Assembly (NCBI GenBank): GCA_001430745.1
Contig: KQ481956.1
Coordinates: 253,084 to 263,787 of the forward strand
Direction: 5' to 3'
DNA from: Auxenochlorella pyrenoidosa
Taxonomy: Eukaryota > Chlorophyta > Trebouxiophyceae > Chlorellales > Chlorellaceae
Length of the DNA stretch: 10,704 nt
Made by a program: the position numbers and the translations under genes. The notes under the pieces are model-generated. The model made no database searches. It was not told where the DNA came from and saw only the letters and a program-made list of their open reading frames with translations. The first letter of the stretch is position 1. Every line of letters starts with the position of its first letter. Shown one piece after another: positions 1-8,596 of the stretch.

Positions 1-330
1 CCCCTTCGAACTGCCCCTATGATTCTTTCGGACTGTCAGCCGGCTCTTGTGCGCCGGCGGCCTGCCATGACCCGCTTATCCACCACCTCCCCTTCTGCTG
101 TCTGCCCTGCCTGCACCGCCGCGGCCAGGCCCGCCCTGCATTTCATTCATACCATAGCTGCTGCGTGTCTTTATGCTGATGCGAGATTTCCCTGTCTCAT
201 GGTGCTTACCCTATGAAATTGCAACGATAAGTAACTGCTGGACAGCCAGGCAGGCAAGAAGCCTGCATGCAAGCTTGGACTTTAGTTGAAGGACAGACAA
301 CTGGAAGGCAAGCCTTACGCAGCTGCCAAG
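1..330. other. Downstream flank of SRP9, no gene seen
   Basis: This stretch lies 3' of the SRP9 stop codon and probably includes its 3' UTR. It is less GC-rich than the exons. Open frames on both strands are short and show no recognisable protein family. No clear polyadenylation signal or neighbouring exon could be assigned. A terminal exon of a gene to the left of the window cannot be excluded. Confidence 0.5.
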
Positions 331-994
331 TCATCCTTTCCGCGTCTTCTTTCCTTTCTGCTGCTGCTGCTGTTGTTGCTGCTGCCCATGTCGCTGCTGA
401 CCCTGCTGCTGCTGCTGCTGCTGCTCTGCCGCTGCCATCTCGACATCCTCTGCGGGTTCCAATGGGCGGGGGCAAGGGGAGCGACGCTGCTCAGTGCCCG
501 CGCAAGCAGGAATTGCCAGAGGGACCGCATGCAGTACAGATCGCAACACCAGCTTACGGAGTTGAGAGCCGCTGCGGCAGCAGCAAGGCATGCCAGTGCC
601 CTTGCGGCGCCATGCAAGCAAGAAAGCAACTCAGTGCCCGGGGAGCTCACCTGCCGGCGCCTCCCCGGTGGCCATGAGGGAGAAGAACATGCGGTTGAGC
701 TTCTCAATCTTCCGCAGGTCCGTCTGCTGGTCGGTCTTGTATTGCAAGCACTGCATGCTCGGATTGGCAGCAGGAAGAGAGAAGAATGAGCGGAGAAGCA
801 CGCCTCCCCAACAGCCTGCCGCCGCTGGCTGGTGCCGCCACCCCACAGCGCCTCACCGTCGCGTCATCCGTAACCTTGAGCCACAGCTTGCCGTCGCAGT
901 GCCTGTACTTGGTCACGAAACGCGTCTTGAGCGGGTTCTGGCGATACAGAGCCACCGCCTGCTCATAGAAGGCGTCCCAATGCTCGATCAGCAT
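331..994 (-). CDS. SRP9: Signal recognition particle 9 kDa subunit (SRP9), three exons
   Basis: SRP9 pairs with SRP14 on the Alu domain of SRP RNA. It slows translation elongation while ribosomes making secretory proteins are brought to the ER. The exons are 994-857, 750-651 and 449-331, with introns of 106 and 201 bp (GTGAGG..GCAG and GTGAGC..CGCAG). Joined, they give 118 residues. The conserved core is clear: KYRHCDGKLWLKVTDD at about residues 29-44, then CLQYKTDQQTD and a KIEKLNRMFFSLM helix; all of this matches plant SRP9. Residues 80-118 are a tail with acidic EDVEM, Gln runs of 7, 2 and 9, and a basic KGKKTRKG end. Plant SRP9 also ends in a basic tail, and the typical length is about 100 residues. 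If the second intron were retained, translation would stop at 631-633 and lose this tail. The CAG|GTGAGC donor and an exact phase match favour splicing. The start is the only plausible ATG before the core. It is divergent from the DUF212 gene. Confidence 0.9.
358..423 (-). repeat. CAG (polyGln) repeat tracts in the last SRP9 exon
   Basis: On the minus strand, seven consecutive CAG codons (423-403) and nine Gln codons (384-358: two CAG, two CAA, then five CAG) lie in frame in SRP9 exon 3. A short spacer encoding GQQRHG separates them. The pure run is a classic slippage-prone triplet repeat; the CAA interruptions make the second run less so. Confidence 0.9.
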
Positions 995-1697
995 CGATAC
1001 TCGCTGCCCAGATTATGATTGAGTTGTGAGCCGGCCAGGCGGGGCGCAGGAAGAGCGCAGGAGAGCGATGAACTCGTTGCAGTGCAGGCGGAGCTGAAAC
1101 ACACTGGCGGGACTATCGATGCCTCGATGCAGCGAACGGTAGGGATGCGAGAGCAGCAAGAGGCAAGCTCCAGCCCGCACAGCAGCGCGCAGCACGTCGC
1201 TGTCTCAATGCGTGTGCCTGGGTGGACAGGCTGTGGTGCACCCTATCGAACGGATCCACTCGGTCTACAGCAGCACCTCTCGCATCGCATACAGTCAAAC
1301 AGGTGTGTGCCCCAACCGCGGGCCGCTCCTGCTGTTGAGACTTGAGGACCCACGCAAGCGGAACCAGCGGTGGGACGTGCAGCAGTGGGCCAGACAGCAA
1401 CGGACTGCCGGGCTTCCCCCTGCTGCGGCGGCGGTGGACAGAGGCTGCAAGGCTGCCCACCCGCGTCTTTGTTTTGCATGTGCTTGCCTGCTGCTTAAAG
1501 CACCCTGCCAGAGTACTGCCACGTGCTTCCTCACTCTGCAGGCTGGACTGGTCGCACCGTGCAGGCGCCCAGAACGGCCAGACGAGCGCTCTGGCTGCCA
1601 CCCGCAACTGCGTATAGCTGTCAGCGTCTGCAATACACGGCATTTTGCAGACCCACCACTGCCACACACCCCCACCCATACGATTCACAGCCGTGTG
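995..1697. promoter_or_regulatory. Divergent intergenic region between SRP9 and the DUF212 gene
   Basis: About 700 bp separates the SRP9 ATG (minus strand) from the DUF212-gene ATG (plus strand). It must therefore hold both 5' UTRs and both promoters. No convincing TATA box or other named element was identified. A frame from about 1212 stays open into DUF212 exon 1 but has no ATG before 1698 and no family resemblance, so it is treated as non-coding. A bidirectional promoter is inferred from gene orientation only. Confidence 0.4.
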
Positions 1698-2839
1698 ATG
1701 CGTCAACTACCGGCGGATGCGGCCGGCGGCAGCGGCAGTGGTTTGGTGGGCTTGCTGCACAACGGCGCCTTTGTTGCCGCCTTCCTGGGCTTCTTCTTTG
1801 CCCAGTCGGCCAAGGTGTTCACCCACTATTACACGGAGCGGAAGTGGGACTTCACGCGGCTTGTCAGCAGCGGCGGCATGCCCTCCAGCCATACAGCGCT
1901 GGTGAGGGAGGAGGCTGCCGGGGTGGCAGAGCACCAGCTCGAGGGTGCCTGCAGCCATTTTCTGCTGGCATCGTTGCACAGCAGCACACAGCAGCTCTCT
2001 GCTGCCAGCTGCTGCCGGCCCTGTACACTGCTGGTTGGTCAGGGGACCTTGCAGGCATGTCTGGCAAGTGAATGTGGGTGCAGCCCTGCAGCTGCTGCGT
2101 GCTTGCCACGCCCCCTCCCAGCCCAGCCCACGCCGCCTCGCTTGCGCTCGCCGCCGCAGGTGATGGGCCTGACCACCGCCATTGGCGTGCTGGAGGGGAC
2201 CAACCACCCGATGTTTGCCATCTCCCTGGTGTTCTCGCTCATCGTGAGCCCGCATGGTGCTGCCTGGCTGTGCTAGCCTGGCTGCCCGCCGCCAGCTTTG
2301 CGCACGCCGCACAGCGCGCGCATGGCTGGCTGTGCCTGGCACCCTTGATGGCTGACTCCCCCTCCCCCGGCCACCACCACCGCTGCCGCCACGCGCGCGC
2401 AGGTCATGTATGACGCGAGCGGGGTGCGGCTGCATGCGGGCAAGCAGGCCAGCGTGCTCAACATGATCATCACGGAGCTGCCGCCCGACCACCCGGTGTC
2501 CAACTCGGCGGGCACACTCAAGGACACGCTGGGGCACACGCCGCTGCAGGTGGGTGCTGCGCACCTGCCCCGCCGCGCCCTGCCACGGCTGCTGATGCAC
2601 CAAACGCTGCTGATGCACCAAACGCCGGGGGCCGGGGCAGCCTCCCCCCCTGCTGGGCGGTGCTGACCAGGACTTTGGTCGTGCTGGGTGGTCACTGCAA
2701 TTGTGCATGACTGCTGTTGAGAGTCAGCGATCAATCCTGTGCGTGCTTCCCCGTCGCTGTGCTGGCCCCCCTGCAGGTGGCGGTGGGGGCAGTGGTGGGC
2801 GTGCTCACAGGCTACCTCGTCGCGCTGCTCTACCTCTGA
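1698..2839 (+). CDS. DUF212 / divergent PAP2-family membrane protein, four exons
   Basis: The exons are 1698-1901, 2160-2243, 2403-2549 and 2777-2839. All three introns are phase 0 GT-AG (258, 159 and 227 bp). The joined protein has 165 residues, the usual size for the short plant members annotated as acid phosphatase/vanadium-dependent haloperoxidase-related. Recognised blocks are NGAFVAAFLGFFFAQSAKVF near the N-terminus, SGGMPSSHTAL at residues 58-68 ending exactly at the first donor, YDASGVRLHAGKQASVLN in exon 3, and LKDTLGHTPLQ joined to a final hydrophobic helix ending in LLYL. The Ser-Ser-His block resembles part of a PAP2 phosphatase site, but the rest of the catalytic set is not evident, so enzymatic activity is unproven. 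Several hydrophobic segments imply an integral membrane protein; the membrane is unknown. ATG 1698 is the first ATG in its frame. Confidence 0.9.
2588..2623 (+). repeat. Perfect 18-bp tandem duplication in DUF212-gene intron 3
   Basis: The unit GCTGCTGATGCACCAAAC occurs twice, head to tail, with no mismatch. It lies well inside the intron, away from both splice sites. It is probably a young replication-slippage duplication. Confidence 0.85.
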
Positions 2840-3445
2840 CAAGACGCGGGCTCCGCAGCCGGATCACACCTGTCTTGATCAGCGCCGGTGCATGTCTATT
2901 GTTCAACTTTGTGGTGCTGCGCCACTGCTCCCTCTGCCCAACCATGACCTCCTTGCTCCTGTCTATGATATTTCTTTGGCTGCCATGCTGTCCTTCTTTG
3001 GTAGTCCTTGACTGTTTGCTCTCCTGTCCCACAACTCGCGCAATTTAATTTTGGCCTTTTTTGAAGCGATGTTGGCGGGCGCACAAGTGAGTGGCAGGCA
3101 AACGGTCAGTTGCACTTGCAGGTTGTGGCGTTATGTGCAGGACCGCGCGCTGTGCCGGCGAAGATGGCCTACTGCATGATGACTGTCACTGGTACCTAAA
3201 CCGTATGGACCCTGGGCCACTAACGATGTCTTGCAGCTCCCAGCAGGCTGGCCAGTCCAAGGGCTGGCAGTGCCAAATGGCTGCATGCAGTACATGCCGT
3301 GCTGAGGCGGCAGGGCGCGCAAGGGGGCTCTCAGGCCCCCTGGACGACCCTCCGGCTTGATCTCCCGGCTGCTGCTCCGCCGCCCGTGATCGTGGAGCGC
3401 AAGCCGGGCGCAGCTGTCCCTTCTTTGACGGCACCCCACCCCCTA
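2840..3445 (+). other. Intergenic: DUF212 3' flank and GNA1 5' flank
   Basis: About 600 bp lies between two genes transcribed in the same direction. The part at about 2900-3070 is pyrimidine- and T-rich on the plus strand, as expected for a 3' UTR or terminator region. From about 3299 a frame is open into GNA1 exon 1, but 3446 is its first ATG. No further exon or RNA gene was recognised. Confidence 0.45.
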
Positions 3446-4847
3446 ATGGCTTCCGCCACAGTCTCCGTGGCCACCGAAGGCGTGAAGCAACTGTCGATGG
3501 GTGAGCCTACTTGTGCGGCTTGTCACCGGGCGCTGCTAGTGAGGCTGTCGCCGCGGTGGTTGGTGCCGACAGGGGGGCCCTGGTGCGTGCGGCCGCGTAT
3601 CGGAGTGGGGCAGGGCGATCTGAGAGTGGTGCGGCCGGCGGGCGAGCCCGCAGGCATCGTCCCCTGCAACTTTGCCGCCACCGCCACCTCCTGTCCTGCT
3701 GCAGCGTCCAACGCCGCCGCCAAGCCAGCTGTCACGGCCAACATTGTGACGAGGGAGCTGGAAGCAGGGGACTACCAGAAGGGTGAGGCTCTGTTGAAGG
3801 ACTGGGAGGCAGGGGGAAGCCTCCCTAGATGCCAGCATGAGATTTCCAGGGCGGTGCCTCCCGGACAGAGCAATCGCCGCTGCCCGTCGTACTGGTGCAG
3901 GTTACCTGCAGCTGCTGTCCCAGCTGACCAAGGTGGGCGACTATGATGAAGCCACCTTCAAAGGTAAGCGCTGTTATGCGCAAGGAATCATGGGCTGTCA
4001 CCAGCCAGTTGAAAAATTGCGTCGTGGCGGCGTCATGCGAACAGGCACACTCTCCTCTGGGCTCCCCTCTCTGGCTGCCGTTCCTCTGGGCCAGCCTTGC
4101 CTGCGACCTCCCTCCCCCATGGACTGCAGCCCGATTTGAGGAGATGAGCAAGCGCAAGGACACCTACAAGGTGGTGGTCATTGAAGGTGGGTGCACGAGC
4201 ATGCCTGCTAAAGGAGGGGGCGCCACAGGCCTGCATGCCAGGTGATCGTGATGCATGCCCCGCAGTGGCTTGGAATGTGATCCCTGCCTGTCCTCCCCTA
4301 TGTACTCCTTGGGACGAGATGTCTCTGCAAGTTTGCCGTCAACCCTTCCGGTTGGCCCTTGCACATGCCGCGCCACGGCGCCGCCCCGCCCGCCCCGGCC
4401 TGCCCTCCAGACCTGGACAAGGGCGCCATCATTGCCACCGCCACGCTGTTTGTGGAGCTCAAGTTCATCCGGGGGTGCAGCAAGTGCGGGCACATTGAGG
4501 ACGTGGTGGTGGACTCCACCTACAGAGGCCTGCGCCTGGGCCTGCGCGTCATCGAGGCGCTCATGGCCGCGGCAGAGGTGCGAACCCCAGGGGCGGGAGG
4601 GGGCAGCAGCAGCAAAGAGAGGCGATGAGGCGTACCATGCCAGCGTGCAGCTGCAAGCAACTTATGTGCTGAGGCGAAACGGGTGGCAGCTGGTGCCACT
4701 GTCTTGTTGCGGCCCACCCGGCACCTGCCCCCGGCCGCGCCGCAGGAGGCGGGGTGCTACAAGGTGATCCTGGACTGCAGCGAGGACAACGTGCCCTTCT
4801 ACGAGAAGTGCGGCCTCACCCGCAAGGAGGTGCAGATGGTCAAGTGA
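3446..4847 (+). CDS. GNA1: Glucosamine-6-phosphate N-acetyltransferase (GNA1), six exons
   Basis: GNA1 transfers acetyl from acetyl-CoA to glucosamine 6-phosphate, making GlcNAc-6-phosphate on the way to UDP-GlcNAc. UDP-GlcNAc supplies N-glycans, GPI anchors and the amino-sugar wall polymers reported in some Chlorella-type algae. The exons are 3446-3500, 3705-3782, 3901-3963, 4130-4186, 4411-4577 and 4746-4847, giving 173 residues. Every join restores family sequence: RELEAGDYQKG/YLQLLSQLT, ATFK/ARFEEM, VVVIE/DLDKGAI and AAAE/EAGCYKVILDC. The GNAT acetyl-CoA region is GHIEDVVVDSTYRGLRLG (about residues 111-128), and the C-terminal FYEKCGL block is at 158-164. Introns 1-4 are all phase 1 and intron 5 is phase 0. 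Residues 1-30 are Ala/Ser/Thr/Val-rich and unlike the family; they are not a clear targeting signal. Family identity is very secure; the exon 2 acceptor is slightly less so. Confidence 0.94.
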
Positions 4848-5716
4848 GCTGGGGGGCGCTCCAGGGGCGACGGGGTCGTCCCCGAGCAAGCCGGCATGGG
4901 TCAGTGGTGTGCGGGATGCACTGAGTCTGCGCAACAACATGCGGGGGACCTGCAGGCAGCTTGACGTCATGGCAGAGCCCCTGCAGTCCTTCCGGCTGCC
5001 GCATGTGAAAGCCAATGCGAGGGCTGAGGCTGATCTCTCCGATGCTCCCGCGCAGGTACCTCTGAGTGGCTGCCGTCATGGCACAGCAGCCTGTTGCGCT
5101 GCAGGCGCACGCGTCGCAGCCTAAACGCGGCGCAGGGTACTTGCCAGCCACTGCAGTCGTGCCCTGCATGCGCCCACCCGCCCCAGAACCTAAATTGACC
5201 GCACTCGCCTCGCCTCCTGACCCGACTTTGTAGCCTGCCTCCACAACCTAACCCTCCCTCCCCCCCTTCCTACGTGCTTCACCTTCCCAGTGCTTCAGCC
5301 TTTATTCGTTTTGCTTTTGCGACCAGATTTTGCCTCTAGGCCAGCCCGCTCTCCGTCCAAGCTGCCCCAACCCGCCACCCAACGCCTGTCTTCTTTGCTT
5401 CTTGCTGCCGGCAGCTGTGCCTGTGCTAGCTTCTTGCGATTTGAGGTCTGCATCAAAACACATGATGCCGCGCGCTTTAAATGATTATATCGACGAAACA
5501 ATACAACAGGGAAAGGACAGGCATAGTGGACTGGCATGGGGGTGCAAGGGGAGACGGCAGGAGGGGTGAAGCGGGACACAAGGACACCAGGAGCGGCAGG
5601 GAGCAGGAACAGCAGCAATGGGGCATGCAGCAGGCCTTTGGCAGGTCATGTCAGGGTTGAGCGGGCGTTACGAGGAATCGTTGCCTGTGCGACGGGTGGC
5701 TGGGCACTGTGGCGCC
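4848..5716. other. Convergent 3' flanks of GNA1 and the Ycf20-like gene
   Basis: About 870 bp lies between two stop codons that face each other, so it should hold both 3' UTRs and polyadenylation sites. The middle (about 5200-5420) is strongly pyrimidine-rich on the plus strand. Open frames here are short and resemble no known family. No RNA gene was recognised. Confidence 0.5.
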
Positions 5717-6434
5717 TTAGCTGCCCAGCTTAACTGCATCGGCGAGCAGCGCTGCAATGAGCCCAATCTTGAAGCAATTCAGGTACCAGAGGGTGAGGCT
5801 GCCGGTGGTGTCTGTATAGTACAGGTGGGTCACCACCTCGCAGAACAGCAGGGTGACCACCGCGGCAAACACGTCGTTCACGGCCAGCGCGCCAAAGCTC
5901 AGCGTGGCGATGTTGCCTGGGTGGAAGGGCGGGGTGGGCGGGTGAGGCTGGGCGCTGGCCCAGCAGGCTGCTGCTGAGCGATTCCAGTGTTTCTCAAGGC
6001 ACTGCCCCAACGACTGACATCCCCTAGGCTTGGCACTGCCCCAGCATACCACACCTGCATAGAAGCCATTGCAGACTGAGATGCCTGCCCACATCCAGCG
6101 GCGCAGCGGCGAGGCGTTGAAGTAGCGCTCCGCACGCTGCGGCGCCGACAGCACCAGCGACAGCAGACGGCGGCGCCGGTCGCGGGCCTCAACATACAGA
6201 CTGCAACCCAGGCGTGCAGGATTGGAACGAATAGGCGCGCGTGGGGATGCGCCCTAGTCGGGGTCAGCAGTAGGCAGGCGGGAGCGGCGGGACCATCTCT
6301 CACCCCCTCTGCAGCCTTTGTGGGATGTGCCGCCGCGCATGGGATGATCTTTGAAGCCCCCGAGCGCCACCACTCAGCCAAGCGCTGCCCTGAGCGCCCA
6401 GCAGCGGGCAGACCGCAGCAAGGCTGCCTGCCAT
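5717..6434 (-). CDS. Ycf20-like (DUF565) predicted chloroplast membrane protein, three exons
   Basis: The exons are 6434-6304, 6200-6055 and 5916-5717, with introns of 103 and 138 bp (phases 2 and 1). Together they encode 158 residues. The C-terminus is diagnostic of Ycf20/DUF565: YLNCFKIGLIAALLADAVKLGS spans 137-158, of which ADAVKLGS closes the protein. The first core block is WAGISVCNGFYAGNIATLSF (about 81-100). At least two hydrophobic segments predict a membrane protein. Residues 1-44 (MAGSLAAVCPLLGAQGSAWL onward) are Ala/Ser/Gly/Arg-rich with few acids, as in plastid transit peptides. An in-frame TGA lies two codons before the ATG. Ycf20 is plastid-encoded in red algae and present in cyanobacteria. 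Loss of nuclear Ycf20-like genes in Chlamydomonas (npq7) and Arabidopsis is reported to impair thermal dissipation of excess light. A similar role here is inference. Confidence 0.88.
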
Positions 6435-7508
6435 GCGCTCTCAGGACATTCTGGGCGCTGTGGGAGCCACGAGGTGACCAGCGACGCTTCACAAAGCGGT
6501 TGCTGCGTGCCCGTGCCGTGCTGCCACTGCTGCCGCCGCTCAAAGCGTGCTGGCATTGCAGAGCTGGTCATACACCGGTCCACAAGTTCTGTGCACGCCC
6601 TGAGTTTACCAGAGAGCAGGCAGGCCAGATATCAGGCTGATCTGCTGGCTGAAAGATCCTCTCTGCCTTGCCTATGTCCATCTGGTGGCCGTGCTGATGC
6701 TGCCCCCCTCATCGTGCCAGCAGCCAAACATCCGTACAAAATTGCCTGCCTTATGGCATGACTCAAATTCATGTTGCTCATATCAGCAGTTGAGTCCCAA
6801 GGTGGAGAGATGTTTCTTGGGCCATGCAAGCCGCAGCAGGAGGAAATGGGGCATCACGGGAGCCATCAGGGACAGATGGAGCACGAGCCAGCTTTGGGTG
6901 GAGCTGTCAGGGAATAAGGCACGACGAGGTGCAGCGCAGAGCAATGCAGCAGTAACGAAGAAAAGAACGCCAAAATCGGTCGGCACAGTCAGGGCTTGCA
7001 GGGAGGGGGAAAATTATGCACCAGCACTGGATGGGATGCAGGCGGTGGTTCCTTGGTGTTGGAAGTGGAGAGCAGTCGGTCAGCGCTCAGATGTACGTGG
7101 GCAGGTGGTTTCGAGTTCGCATACGACAGAGGAGGAGGAAAGGATGATGTTGGCATTGGAATTGATTGCGCCGGCTGCCTGCATGTTCATGAGTTGTCGG
7201 CAGTTCGTGCTCAGCAGGCATGATGCCGAGCTTGCCGCCACAACGTCTGGCAGTCTGAATGCCGCTAGTGCATATGCGGCTGCTGCCGCTGTCATTATCG
7301 TAGCTGCAAGCCTAGCGGCTTGCAAAGTGAGTCACTGGGGGCTTGGGATGTAGACTGTGGTGGCTGCGGGCACGCTTGTTATGGTGGGCAAGCCTAGGTT
7401 GTACACTGCAGGCCAGGAGGGAGATTGGGAAAGGATGCAGGGTGCAATGGTGGGTGAGGCAAGCACAAGCGCAGCCCATCCTTTAACCCCCAGGCTGTCA
7501 GCATCGCC
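6435..7508. other. Lower-GC intergenic region between the Ycf20-like and unknown genes
   Basis: About 1.07 kb lies upstream of the Ycf20-like ATG and downstream of the unknown gene's stop, both on the minus strand. It is visibly richer in A and T than the exons. It should hold the Ycf20-like promoter and the 3' UTR of the unknown gene. The longest open frame is on the plus strand (ATG 6697 to stop 7353, 218 codons). Its A/T-ending codons do not match neighbouring exons and no family is recognisable, so it is not called as a gene. No tRNA or repeat was identified. Confidence 0.45.
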
Positions 7509-8596
7509 TCACGTGCTGCCCTCTTCGGTCTGCACTGTCCCCTGGTGGGAGCGGCCCTCACCCGTGGTGGCACGCAGCGGGCACGGCTGGTGCGGGCGGT
7601 AGCCCTGAACAATTGTCAGCCGCAGCCGCGGCGGGTCGTTGCCGCCGGCGGCCGGCAGCCAGCGGGCCGCCCAGGCAGCCAGGAAGGGCGGGCAGAGGAG
7701 GGTGACCTGCGAGATGGCTGCCTCTGCACAGCTGGCCAGCGCCGTGTGCAGCACGGCGTGGACGGCCTGCAGGTGCGGCTGCTGCTGCAGCGCCTGCGCG
7801 TCGTGGCACCCGCGGGCAAAGGCCAGCTGCGGGGTGACGGGTGCAGGAAATGCATGGGTCAGTCGGGTGGTGAGCGGCACAGCGGCACCAGCAGGCAGAG
7901 GGCAGCACTCCAGCGGTTGATAAGTTTCGAGCACCACATCTGCTCGAGGCAGCAACCTGGGCATCCAGAGGTGCATCCTCCAGCAAGGTCGAGGCGTGGA
8001 TACAGGTAAGGGCAGCACCCAACAGGCCTGCACGCAGCAAGGCTTGGGCGCAGGTACAGGTGAGGGCAGCACCCAACAGGCCTGCACGCACCTTTTCAAA
8101 AGCCAGCGGCGTGGAGCAGCGCGTGAAGCTGTGCTGCTCGAGCAGCTTCAGGTCCTGGAAGGTGTGCGTGAAGGCCGACAGCGAGAGGTTGAGCTCCGCC
8201 AGCGCCAGCCTGCGGGGACAGCAAACGCAACAGGGCAGCTGGGTGGGCAGGGAGACTGCATGCACCTCCCCCTGCAGCACCCAAAATGCCACTCTGGACC
8301 TGCATGCAAGCACGCCGCATGCAGGTGCTGCCTTTTGTGCAGCAGGTGCCAAGGGCGGGAAGCGCGCGAGGGCGGCGCCGGCGCAACCCAGCGTCGACGC
8401 ACCAGAAGGCCGGCGGCAGCGGCCCTTGCGGCTGCTGTACCAGCGCGCCCATGCTGTGCCGGCTCAGCCACTCGTGCGCCTCTTGCGCTCCCAGGCTCTT
8501 GGGCCGCTGCCGAGCGATGTTCTCCTGCTCAGGCGCCGATTCTAGCTCATGGCAACAGCTGGAGGAGCGCTTGCGACTGGCCATGCCATCTTGCAT
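7509..8596 (-). CDS. Protein of unknown family, three exons, predicted mostly helical
   Basis: I do not recognise this family. The exons are 8596-8403, 8209-8092 and 7826-7509. The introns are 193 and 265 bp (phases 2 and 0), with GTGCGT donors and CCCCGCAG acceptors. Joined, they encode about 209 residues. The first exon begins MQDGMASRKRSSSCC and leads into a charged helix-like stretch (AQEAHEWLSRHSMGALVQQ). The first join restores PPAFW/LALAELNLSLSAF. The second gives STPLAFEK/LAFARGCHDAQAL. A Leu/Ala-rich region with AVLHTALASCAEAAISQ and AAWAARWLP follows. Codon use is strongly G/C-ending, as in the neighbouring real exons, which supports coding. ATG 8596 is the first ATG in its frame; ATG 8584 is also possible. 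The 3' end is uncertain: the frame runs to a stop at 7509, but a GTGAGG donor at 7561 could send it to a further exon. It is divergent from the ABCG gene. Confidence 0.6.
8001..8090 (-). repeat. 36-bp direct repeat (54-bp period) at the 5' end of an intron
   Basis: Copies at 8001-8036 and 8055-8090 on the plus strand differ at a single base (GGTAAGG versus GGTGAGG). They share the core GGGCAGCACCCAACAGGCCT and are separated by 18 bp. Both lie inside the second intron of the unknown minus-strand gene. The right-hand copy abuts that intron's splice donor (8091/8090), so the donor-proximal sequence has been duplicated into the intron. Confidence 0.9.
8298..8326. repeat. Perfect 10-bp inverted repeat with 9-nt loop
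   Basis: ACCTGCATGC at 8298-8307 is the exact reverse complement of GCATGCAGGT at 8317-8326. It sits in the first intron of the unknown minus-strand gene and could form a short hairpin in the pre-mRNA. No function is implied. Confidence 0.75.

Noticed and set aside
631..633. SRP9 ending at the TGA just after exon 2
   Set aside because: A near-perfect CAG|GTGAGC donor precedes it, and splicing to 449 restores frame and a plant-like acidic/basic tail. It is kept only as a possible retained-intron form.
286..789. Leu-rich plus-strand frame with a long poly-Leu run
   Set aside because: It is the antisense reading of the CAG repeats in SRP9 exon 3. The minus-strand frame has clear SRP9 homology.
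1212..2276. Single 354-codon plus-strand open frame
   Set aside because: Only its middle and end contain conserved DUF212 exons, separated by an intron that happens to be open. There is no ATG before 1698 and no family match in the first 160 codons.
1707..2708. 333-codon minus-strand open frame opposite the DUF212 gene
   Set aside because: It is antisense to clearly conserved exons, rich in Arg/Gly/Ala/Pro, and a typical shadow in GC-rich coding DNA.
7101..7125. TTCGAGTTCGC resembling a tRNA T-arm
   Set aside because: No matching acceptor, D-arm or anticodon stem could be folded around it.
7080..7325. Ala-rich minus-strand frame beginning MQAARLAATIMTAAA
   Set aside because: It looks like a targeting peptide, but no downstream exon in a compatible phase could be found, and it overlaps the opposite open frame in low-GC intergenic DNA.
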